Positions 22,629-30,713 of a DNA stretch of 30,713 nt are shown here, one piece after another. Within the stretch, counting starts at the first letter, position 1; each line of letters opens with the position of its first letter. The position numbers were made by a program, and so were the translations under genes. Below the pieces are notes generated by a model. It was not told the DNA's origin. It did not search any database and saw only the letters and a program-made list of their open reading frames with translations. This DNA is from Actinomortierella ambigua. Lineage: Eukaryota; Mortierellomycota; Mortierellomycetes; Mortierellales; Mortierellaceae. The stretch covers positions 1 to 30,713 of the forward strand of contig JAAAJB010000437.1 of the NCBI GenBank assembly GCA_016098155.1, read 5' to 3'.

Positions 22629-25600
22629 ATGGACACCACCACCTCACAGGGAGGTCGTCCTTTGCATCCCCTTGATAGCCATGTCAGCCTGGCTACCTGT
22701 CCCCTGGAGAACCAGCACCACCCTACCCTCATTGCCACTGTGCATTCAATCAACTTTGACTCGACGCGCCACCAATCGCCTCAGGCATCCCACCGCTCGC
22801 CCCATGCAACAATGAACCAAGGAAGTCGTTGGGCCCTCTTGCCAGCCCATTTCCGGAGTCAGCTCGAGAACAAGGCAACGAGGCTACGTGCTCAGATAAA
22901 ACCCAACAGTGAAGACACCATTGATCAGGTAGGTGCCACACCCAACCCCCCTTGGTCAGGCGCCCATACTCTTTGCAAGAGAACTGCTCTGCTTACATTT
23001 TACTGATTGCGCGCTGTCCCATCCCGCTTTGTGATTCAATATAGTCCAACAGAGACAGAGAAGAAGGCCTTGAAAGTACACCCAGTGCCCCACGTGTCGG
23101 TACGCACTGGCGCCTTCAGGATGCCGAGCCGTCGTTCACCGCTTCATCACAACCTGTCGCTCAAAGAGTTCCTGGCGAGCTTCATCTCCACCGTCGTCAG
23201 TCCCACGATGCAACGGTTGGGTTTCGTTCGAGCCCATCATCTCCATCGCTCAAAACTGTTTGTGCCCGCGGCTCCTCTACAAGTCGACATCGAGCATCAG
23301 AGTTGACCCGACCCGCGAATGATGGCATCAATCAACATCAAGGCGAGCGCCGACCACCCAATGCAGCCAATACCTCAGGAGACCAGGACATTTTGGATGA
23401 GGACACCATGGTCGAGAGTCGGCGGACCTCAGCTAACATCCAGCAGGACAGGCAGTTCCAACAACACCAACTTGATCTGAACTGCCACCATTTTCAAGAC
23501 AAGGGCAAGGGCAGGGTTTCGCACTTTCGACGCGCACGGTCTGTGGCAGATATCCGTTCATCGGGTCAAATGAAGACTCCACCTCGCTCAGACGCCCCTC
23601 TACGCATAACCAGAACTAACAGTGATCTCGGATTTGGTCGCTTGACCGTGTCGAGCCCCCGGGGAGACGATGGGAGCGACTCGTCTGATAGCCCGAGGTC
23701 GGCGAACGTATCGCTCTTTGACCTTCTTACGCGCAAGGACCCTGGAGATCTGCAGTCTCCCAGCTCAAAATCGGAGGGGGAGGCCATCACTTGGTCGAGC
23801 AGCTTGGAGACACCCCCTCGACCAATGAAGACGACAACACTTAACGGTGGCGAACTTGGGATTTCAGGATCGGCCATGAAGACACCTGTAAAGAACATGC
23901 TGGCCAGGGCAGGGGAGGACGCAAATGGTGTCACGCTGCATTTAGAGGACGAGGTCGAAGGCGATGTCATCGAATGGTCCTCCGCACTGGAGACGCCGCC
24001 CAAAAAGAAGCCCTCCCCCAACAAGCGAGCTTCAGACGCCCCTGCCACTCCGTCCAGTCGCAAGGCCAGAGTGATCGACCACCTACGTGGGGTACCATCT
24101 AGCAGCCCTTCAACCCAGGAACGACATCGTCGGATCGGATTGCAGAGTGGCACCACTGCCGCTCAACCGCTATCGTTGAATGACATGCCCGCGCATACAG
24201 ACACATCGACAATTCCTCTGACTGATCTTGCCATGGTACGGGAATGGTCCCCTATCATTGATAGTGGTGATGACGATCACTCCACCATCGTCGATATCGA
24301 CACGAGTATGCACGATGCTGATGCAGACCCTAGTGGACCCGAGCTGTCACTTCCTGCACCGCCTACCGCGTCCGTGAATGGATTGATATTACCGACTTCA
24401 CTCATTGAGGATATGGGCCGTTCGCTTCCAACCATGGTATTCCCGAATTCGAACCAATCGTCATTTCCACCTCATGGCGCTACAAATGACTTTACTCCTT
24501 TGGATGCGCCTCAGGCTGGTGCCGCCACACACCAAGGTGGCGATGACACGGATCTCTCAAGTCAGGATAGGCACATCATGGCTCGGCTCGCGAGTGCTTC
24601 AGGATTCGGCGCAGGGTTTGGATCGCTCTCTGGGAAAGCCTTCACCATCTCCAATCAAGCGCTTCAAGTAGCCGAGCGGCTACTTCAACGGGACGATGAC
24701 AACAGCCATGTTGACCCAGGACCAGTCGATGCGCCTGTTCAAGGAGCACCCAAGGATGCTGAGTCGGAGGATGATTTTGGAAACTTGCGTATCAGCCAGC
24801 TTGATGACGGTCTGACCATGCTATCGGATAGTACCCAGGGGCGTTCGTCGCAGACTCAGTATCAACAGAACAGCATCCTATCACCTCGACGACCAAGTTT
24901 GCCAGCGACTCGAAGAAAATCGTTGGGCAAGAATCTGCTGTTGTCACAGAAGAGTGGTCAGTCTGGCGGCCACGATGACGACTCTCTATGGCTCACCAAC
25001 AATGCACATCTTTTGGGCGATATGGGCGCCTTGGACGAGTCAGTTGAGTATGAGAATGGAGAAGAATTAGATGACACTGCACCCTCAACCTCCACGGCGA
25101 TGGCAGCGGAGGGTCAATCAATGACGTTTGGCGGTTTTTCAACTGGAAAAGGGAACTCTCTGAAGCCCGTCTCCAAAGAGGCAGTAGACAAGTGGTCAAG
25201 CTTCTTTGACGACGATCCAGACGACGCGCCACACCACCCACCTCCTCCTCCCTCCACATCATTGATAGCAACACCCTCACGGGCAACACGCACAGCGCCA
25301 CAAGCAATGAGCGGCTTCACCATGGGCGGAGGGAAGAAGCCAGTCACCATTTCAGAGGACAAGATGCAAAAGTGGGCCAACTTCTTCGACGATGACCCTG
25401 GTACCACTTCAACTGGCGACGCGGATGCCGTGCTACAGCCGGATACACATGCTCTGCAAGCCTCCACGACGATACCGACATTTTCTGGCTTTTCGAATGG
25501 TTCTGGCAAGAAGCTTCTCCAGCCTATTTCCAAGGAAGCTCAGGAAAAGGCTCGGCTGCTCCTGGAGATGGATGATAGCTCTTTGCCGGTCATGGCAGGA

Positions 25601-28600
25601 CCATCCTCCTCATCTTCATCTTCGGCAGCAGTGGGCTTTGGTCGACCCAGCGTAGGATCTACCGGCCCAAGCCATGGAATGAGTCTGAAAAAGACGCTAG
25701 GCGGCAATCTCGCCCGTCAAGCGCCTGGTATCGCCAGCCTACGTCGCACTATGGGCTCCTCCTCGAGACTTACGAGCGCATCAAAGCCCAAGGCGGCGCC
25801 TATGAAAGCCAAGCTCCCCTTCAAGCCGCCTTCCATGTCGACCAGTGGACCCTCAGCTCTACCTTCAAAGCCTCAACCTCCGATGACAGTTGCAGATCCA
25901 GCAGTACTCTTGACTGCCAGTGGGACTTCAGAAAGTGGATCTGGCGAACACCACCCACCTTTGGCGCCCCTTCGGCAGCATCAGCAGCAACAACAACAGC
26001 ATCAGCAACAGCATCGACGCACCTCTAATATCCATCGTGTACTGCATCCTAACGCCCAGCAACCGCAGGCAGATGCAATGCGTGCCTCCACCAGCCTGGC
26101 GTCAGAGGCTGCGAAACAGCCGGGCAAGCCGACTGCGGCTGCAGTCTTCAACATGACACGTATGTAGTAGTATTCATATGGACGCCTTTTCAAAATGCAC
26201 ATTTCTTTTGCATGATAATAGCTATCTGAGTGTGGTACAACAGAAACTTCGAGGCTGCAGTCTGTCTAACACGCTGCGTACATTTGTACTCCAAACTCTC
26301 CTCAATCTCAATCAAATTACTAGCAAAAGAACCTCGCAAGTCGCTCTCTGATCTGTATCGAAAGCCTCTGGCACTCGAGCGCGAGGAGCTCTTGGAGCTT
26401 GGCATGTAAGTATCTTTGGGGAGGTGGGTTTTATAGACAGTGAAAGCTCAACCCTTTTATGCCGTATGTATCTTCACTATCGGGCGGGAAAGGGTAGGGT
26501 TTTCCGGCCGACTCTAACGGCATTTTTTTTATTTCATCCGCACACTGTTTACCATTTAGCCATAAGGATATTGTCGACATGTCGCTGGATAGTGCAAAGA
26601 CGTTTCGGTTTTCAGGGGGATGGGGCACTACAGAGGCTCTGAACGAGATGAAGAAACGAGGCGGCGTCGGGATCCACGAGCAATATCTTTCTCAACCATG
26701 GATCACCAACCACTATGCCCTGATAGTATGGAAACTCGCATGCTATGTTCGGTCGTGGCCTGTCGAATTTGAGGACTGGTTCTGCCCAGACAAGGTAGTC
26801 GAGCAGCTACTGTACCGATACGAGCGAGAGATCAACCTGGCAGAGCGGCCAGCGCTGCGGAAGATTGTAGAGGGTGATGAGAGCTCTCAGCGGCATATGG
26901 TGCTCTGCATTGCAGATTGCCAGTGGGAAGATTGGTCGCCGCCACAACATCAGCCTGGTGGAGTTGGCACCGCAGCTTCGAGTGCCGCTGTGGTGTCTCA
27001 GAAAGTAGCGCGGGTCAAGGTCACAGATGGGTGGTATGTCCTCCCAGCGGCTGTCGATTCGGTTCTGCATAATGCGCTGGAGCGTGGCAAGCTCCGAATA
27101 GGCAGTAAGATTGGCATTTGTCGAGCAAAGGTACGATGTTGACCTATGTTTGTTGTTCGTTGACAAGACGAAGTCTCCTCAACACGTTTTTAATGAAATG
27201 CCCTTCTCTAATTTTTTCATCACCATCCAGATCGATGGTATAGAAGGCGGCGTCGGGATCTTTGAGGCCTCGGACAATGTGGTGCTCCGTTTGAACGCCA
27301 ACAACACCCGCCTGGCTTCGTGGGATGCACGACTTGGATTTCAACGGTCGCCCCTGTGGTGGGCAAAGCTAGGCAATATTTCACAGCAAGGTGGGATGGT
27401 GCCTGGGATTGACGTTGTTGTACTGCGCAAGTATCCCCTGCAGTTTCTTGAGAGCATGCCCGACGGAACTTGGGCCAAGCGGACACGGCACGAAGAGGAC
27501 CAGGCAGCGGAGAGACACCGCGAGGATCTTCAACGGCAGCTACAGGACTATGCGCAACAGCTCGAAAAAGAGATGCAGCATAGCAAGAGGCAAGACCCTG
27601 GTGCAACAGAAGACAAGCTCGCTCAAAAAGCACAGGTATTTACATCGGTCCCATTAGACTTGAAGAGCCTGTATGAACAGAGAAAAATCATCTCTACTTA
27701 TCAGTATCTTGACCTTATTTTTCTTGAAATAGGAGCTTCGGACTGAGAGACAGGTCAAGCCTATGTTTGTGCTTCGGGTCGCCACATATACGACTGAGAA
27801 CGGTGAACCCGATAAATGCCAGGCACTACTGACATTCTGGAATGATAGTCATGAGGTGTACGAGGAAGGCCATCGACACCGATTCACATCGGTAATCGCC
27901 AAACGTGGAGGCGGGAACAGTGGTAGCCATTCTTCGGCAGACAATGTTGTCTATCTGACCGCGGATCGGTCGACGACCTCACGAGCTATGCCTGTGGATC
28001 AGGAGGCAGTAAACCGATCTGGATATGCGCCAAGAACCATTACCCTCATCGAGAACATTAATCACAGTTGCTCGGAGATAGACCTCGCTGTCGTTGTCAT
28101 TGGTACGCAACATTCATGGATATATGACCTTTTAGATTTTCGTTAGCATGAGAACCGTCCTTGTGCGTGTCTTTATTTTTTTTTCCTCCTCATACTCATG
28201 GCTTTTGTATTCAATTCATTAGCACATGGGCCTCCAATGCCTTCATCGGGCAAGCCATTCGCCATTGTCACAGATGTGACACGGCAGTTACTGCTTGTAG
28301 AATGCCCTCCATCATCGAATGGGAAATTACCAAGTTGGATGAAGCCGAATTCGAAGATATTGCTGACGAGTGTCAAGTTCAAGTTGTGGGATGGCATGCT
28401 GCAGATCCCTGTCGTCAGCTGCGTCAATGGGTACAGTCAAGTCACGTATGGAGGCGCTTGGACGGCCCCCATCCACCAGCAGCAGCAACATCACCCGCCG
28501 TTAGCAGAAGGCAGTACTGGTCGGCATAATGCGCCAAGGCATCGCACGACGGCAACGGCGATGACGACTATCCAGGAAAATCGACCACAGCCAGCTGGGA

Positions 28601-28809
28601 CAATTATTGGTGGCAGTCGGATGTCGTGGCCAGTGTTTGCTCAACCAGCATGGGAGACGCTCGATGTTTTGTTTGAGGATTACATTGGCACGCCGCAGCC
28701 TCATCGCCCACGTCAGCATCGCCTGCATCAACATGGAGACTCTATAAGCCTACCGGATCTAACGATGCGAGCCAACGAGCTCCTGGTCAGGCTGAAGCCA
28801 GATGTGTGA
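22629..28809 (+). CDS. BRCA2: BRCA2 homologue with four BRC repeats
   Basis: Recombination mediator that loads Rad51 onto single-stranded DNA. Seven exons join in frame: 22629-22928, 23045-26159, 26324-26405, 26560-27130, 27231-27635, 27733-28102 and 28223-28809, giving 1809 aa. The long N-terminus is disordered and S/P-rich, with two W-S-S-x-L-E-T-P-P motifs (W350, W411). Four BRC-type Rad51-binding repeats have their key Phe near residues 625, 798, 858 and 916 (FGSLSGKAFTIS; FSTGKGNSLKPVS; FTMGGGKKPVTIS; FSNGSGKKLLQPIS). Then come a Q/H-rich run, the helical domain (GWGTTEALNEMKKRGGVGI, about 1166-1300), OB1 (VTDGWYVLPAAVDSVL to YPLQFLESMPDG, about 1316-1425), a short helical arm at the tower position (about 1430-1495), OB2 (about 1495-1614) and an OB3-like C-terminus (1615-1809). 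The domain order matches the DSS1/DNA-binding region of animal BRCA2. The tower is much shorter than in human. Confidence 0.92.
23792..24001 (+). repeat. Two W-S-S-x-L-E-T-P-P motifs in the BRCA2 N-terminus
   Basis: ITWSSSLETPPRP (W at 23792-23794) and IEWSSALETPPKK (W at 23975-23977) are 61 residues apart. They are near-identical over nine residues inside otherwise low-complexity sequence, which implies constraint. They recall the N-terminal Trp motif of animal BRCA2 (the PALB2-binding WFEELSSEAPP). A partner in this fungus is not known from sequence. Confidence 0.7.
24611..25578 (+). repeat. BRC repeat array in BRCA2
   Basis: Four Rad51-binding BRC-type repeats lie at about 24611-24700, 25121-25225, 25307-25399 and 25475-25578. 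Each has an F-x-x-(G/S)-x-G-(K/N) hairpin, a (V/I)-S turn and an amphipathic helix. Repeats 2 and 3 end in WSSFFDDDP and WANFFDDDP, matching the LFDE position. Repeats 1 and 4 end in AERLLQRDD and ARLLLEMDD. The first repeat is separated by about 170 residues from the tight cluster of the last three. Confidence 0.85.
25976..26014 (+). repeat. CAG/CAA/CAT run encoding Gln/His in BRCA2
   Basis: Thirteen consecutive codons read only Q or H in the linker between the BRC array and the helical domain. It is a mixed-codon tract and likely length-variable. Confidence 0.8.
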
Positions 28810-29440
28810 CACCCACAATAGACCTTGACAAGCTGCATAGCATAGCATCGTTCAATGAAATAGATTTATTTTTTTTTCTTTGACTGCACTGGACAAACCT
28901 TTGTGCGCCTGTATCTTGTGGAGTCCTGGAGAGGTTTTGATAGCCGACAACAACGCAGCCTGGACCTAAATAGTGCCACATGGTCACACGAGTGCGTGAG
29001 TGTGTACGTATGAGATATACTGGTGCATCTTCGCCAAACCTCTGAACAGATTCTTTTCCTTTTCTTTGTACAAGAGAATCCATGGATGTGGTTGGGCGAG
29101 GAGGTGGTGGCATGGCATTCGGCCCGGCCAATGCTGGTCGTCCCCGGCTGAGCCACTCCAACTCTGTAAACTTGTCCTATGCTAATATGTCCAGTATAGA
29201 GCTTCCTGCCGAATGGTGAAGTGATGGCCGGGAGCGCCTCTGAGCGGCGATACCAGCCGAATGGGGGGGGTGACCACGGTTACACAGAGCTGTCGGAAAT
29301 GATGGTGGTGATGGTGGTGTCACTATTTTTACAGATTCAAGCGATAGAAGAATCAAATAAGTGGTAATGTTGGAAGGAAAGAACTCTTAGGGCACTCTAT
29401 TCGGAGGGGGGGGGAAGACACGCGAAGCGTCTGAAGCCAC
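28810..29440. other. Intergenic: BRCA2 3' region, no gene supported
   Basis: An A/T-rich patch follows the BRCA2 stop (28860-28880). A minus-strand frame at 28787-29161 has a partly protein-like stretch (SMDSLVQRKGKESVQRFGED) but no recognisable domain and no clear splice partners. Short ggtggtgat repeats occur at about 29302-29320. I do not call a gene. Confidence 0.4.
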
Positions 29441-29920
29441 TTACACTATGATAAACCTATGATCCTCCTCATCCTTCAGGCAATGTTGTATTTGTTGTGC
29501 CTCCACATGTCCCTGTGTCGCTGCTCTAATGAACCACATGGTCGCTCCGGTGTCACTCTTCTCGACTCCTCGGCCTTCGTAGCACATCAAGCCAAGGCTA
29601 AATTGCGCTTCTGCTACGTTCGTGTATCACTGGACCGCTTCAGTGTCGCTCTGCTCGAAACCCCGTCCATTTTCGTACATCGGCGCGAGGTTGAGCTGTG
29701 CTCCTTCATTTGAAAAGGCAGGCTGAACAATTGTTGAGACTGCGAGAAACCAGTACGACTCTGGTAACGGCTTCCGCTTGCCATGCTGCATCAATGCCGG
29801 CACCGTATGCTCCACCCGCTCCAAGACATCGCACTCGTACGCCACCACGTCCGCCGTCATGTCGATGTACGTCCGTATTGCGGACCCACATCGACATGAC
29901 GGTGGACACGGTGGCTGCAC
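29441..29920 (-). pseudogene. Broken Sel1-repeat protein gene
   Basis: The minus-strand frame carries two adjacent Sel1-like (SLR) repeats, helical scaffold units of about 36 residues. The first is AQLNLAPMYENGRGFEQSD..EAVQ; the second is AQFSLGLMCYEGRGVEKSDT followed by ATMWFIRAATQGHVEAQ. They lie in one frame but are split by a TGA at 29627-29629, exactly where the family has Trp (the W of a KWY/QWY motif). A few residues of the inter-repeat helix are also missing. The frame ends at a TAA (29441-29443). Upstream (29630-29920) the sequence turns into an inverted-repeat structure with no further SLR unit and no credible start. A recently inactivated fragment is the simplest reading. Confidence 0.65.
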
Positions 29921-29932
29921 TGATGCAGCATC
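29782..29932. repeat. Imperfect inverted duplication
   Basis: The core arms 29842-29875 and 29881-29914 pair at 29 of 34 positions around a 5-bp spacer (tattg). Beyond them, the outer arms near 29783-29806 and 29908-29932 also match (atgctgcatca..tgc on one side, its complement on the other). The left copy carries about 36 bp not present on the right. Both copies translate alike in opposite directions: RTYIDMTADVVA..ALMQHGK on minus, RTHIDMTVDTVAALMQHLK on plus. Confidence 0.75.
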
Positions 29933-30160
29933 TCAAGCAGACACTGGTTTACCTGTTGTTAGTTCTCTGGATCTTGGAAGCGGTTTTGGTGAGTCTGTCG
30001 CTGGCGTTAGAGTCAGCAGCAGGGGGAAGAAGAGGAGGGGGAGGAGAATGTGTTGTGTGGAAGCGGTATGGGAGCAAGTCAAGGTGTGCATGCTGAAGGA
30101 GGAGGGAGAACCTGAAAAACTGGTGAGTTTTAAAGACTTCAGGGGATGGAGATATTCTCC

Positions 30161-30260
30161 GTATCATTTGAAGCTGAGATACCCACCCCCTCTTCTAAAT
30201 TTCATTCTCCAGAGGATGAAATTTAGAAGAGGGGGTGGGTATCTCAGCTTCGTATCATTT
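30161..30260. mobile_element. 82-bp fold-back element with 9-bp target-site duplication
   Basis: A perfect 36-bp inverted repeat (30170-30205 and 30216-30251, outer end gaagctgagatacccacc) encloses a 10-bp loop (30206-30215). It is flanked by identical direct repeats gtatcattt at 30161-30169 and 30252-30260, which can be extended to 10 bp by sharing one base of the arm. This is the layout of a tiny fold-back/MITE-type transposon copy. A duplication of 9-10 bp is typical of Mutator-like elements, but assignment to that group is inference. The element has no coding capacity. Confidence 0.7.
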
Positions 30261-30430
30261 CCGTCAAATTTAGAGGCGCATCTCCGTAGAAAAAAAAATA
30301 TTATAAAAAAATCTCCGTTGATATAAATATATCTCTTGGCCTCAAAATTCTGTGAGTTCACTGGCACAGCCGCTGACGCCTGCCCCCACACTGCCTACCC
30401 GCGTCTCCACCAGCTCAGCTGTCCCCGTAC

Positions 30431-30458
30431 CTCCTCCTCCTCCTCCTCCTCCTCCTCC
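30431..30458. repeat. CCT/CTC trinucleotide microsatellite
   Basis: About nine uninterrupted CTC/CCT units. In one frame it would encode a poly-proline run. It sits just before the open frame at the right edge. Confidence 0.85.
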
Positions 30459-30478
30459 CGTCAGTCGCACTCTAAATA

Positions 30479-30713
30479 ATCAGGCACAACATCGACCATC
30501 ACTTCCAACACGGTGGGTCTGGTTAGTCTTAAGAAGACTATGATCAAAGCAACATATCCGGATATCTGGACGGAAATCAGCGACGCATGTCTCAACACCT
30601 CCAACTCGACTTACACTAGCGACGGTGAAGTTCCGACATCTCTCATCGAGTTTTGTCCACAGAGTCATTCTCTCTCCTCGCCACAACGATATCGATCGCA
30701 TACACCGGCTAGC
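30479..30713 (+). other. Open frame running off the right edge (possible 5' exon)
   Basis: After a TAA at 30476-30478 the plus strand stays open to the window end (78 codons). The first ATG is at 30540, giving MIKATYPDIWTEISDACLNT and onward. The composition is protein-like and not repetitive. I recognise no family, and a minus-strand frame also covers most of it (30480-30701), so coding status is uncertain. It could be the start of a gene or a Ser/Thr-rich exon. Confidence 0.25.

Noticed and set aside
22115..22753. 212-codon minus-strand frame upstream of and overlapping the pseudouridine synthase first exon
   Set aside because: It is out of frame with the clear family-matching exon 1, overlaps the BRCA2 start, and its translation is driven by P, S and L runs.
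23566..24156. 196-codon minus-strand frame inside BRCA2 exon 2
   Set aside because: Antisense shadow of a serine-rich coding exon; it has no motif, and the plus-strand frame carries the conserved W motifs.
28787..29161. 124-codon minus-strand frame after BRCA2
   Set aside because: Some of it looks protein-like, but it begins inside simple sequence, overlaps the BRCA2 stop and has no family match or splice partner that I can see.
29627..29629. TGA recoded as Trp or selenocysteine in the Sel1 fragment
   Set aside because: All other genes here use TGA-free frames or TGA as a genuine stop (BRCA2 and the BEACH gene end in TGA), so the code is standard. Pseudogenisation is simpler.
30170..30251. 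Hairpin as a sequencing fold-back artefact
   Set aside because: A fold-back artefact would continue as the reverse complement of the left flank. Instead both flanks carry the same direct 9-bp repeat, as expected for insertion.
1..30713. CRISPR array, prokaryotic defence island, tRNA or rRNA genes
   Set aside because: No regularly spaced repeats, no prokaryotic-style operons, and no cloverleaf or rRNA-like sequence found by eye. The genes are intron-bearing eukaryotic genes.

Overview
The window looks like a nuclear segment from an early-diverging filamentous fungus. Mortierellomycota is my best guess, from the overall gene style and not from any search. It is clearly eukaryotic: every large gene is split by short GT..AG introns (about 55-320 bp), the reading frames join in phase across these introns, and the products are eukaryotic housekeeping proteins. 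I rebuilt exon structures by hand from splice signals, frame and recalled family alignments. All five gene models close as whole numbers of codons. No search or alignment program was run.

Layout, left to right. 1-1071: sparse DNA with a short tandem repeat, a GA tract and an orphan C-terminal (berberine-bridge-like) piece of an FAD-linked oxidase on the minus strand. 1072-5025 (-): an importin-9/Kap114 karyopherin, 9 exons, 1021 aa. 5279-7568 (+): a bacterial-type, probably mitochondrial prolyl-tRNA synthetase, 4 exons, 649 aa, diverging from the importin across 253 bp. 8187-20709 (+): a giant BEACH-WD40-FYVE protein, an ALFY/WDFY3 orthologue, 17 exons, 3506 aa. 20791-22433 (-): a RluA-family RNA pseudouridine synthase, 4 exons, 426 aa, converging on the BEACH gene with 81 bp between stop codons. 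22629-28809 (+): a BRCA2 homologue, 7 exons, 1809 aa, with four BRC repeats and a DSS1/DNA-binding domain, diverging from the pseudouridine synthase across 195 bp. 28810-30713: gene-poor, rearranged DNA with a broken Sel1-repeat gene, an imperfect inverted duplication, an 82-bp fold-back element with 9-bp target-site duplications, a CCT microsatellite and an open frame that runs off the right edge.

The genes do not form a pathway. They are a gene-dense housekeeping block (nuclear import, mitochondrial translation, selective autophagy or membrane traffic, RNA modification, recombination repair) with two head-to-head pairs and one tail-to-tail pair. The left and right ends are accessory, decaying DNA. 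I found no CRISPR array, prokaryotic operon or defence system, and no tRNA or rRNA gene. The points that most deserve a second look are the BRCA2 domain layout (W-S-S-x-L-E-T-P-P motifs, WxxFFDDDP BRC variants, reduced tower), the degenerate FYVE finger of the ALFY protein, and the small fold-back transposon-like element.
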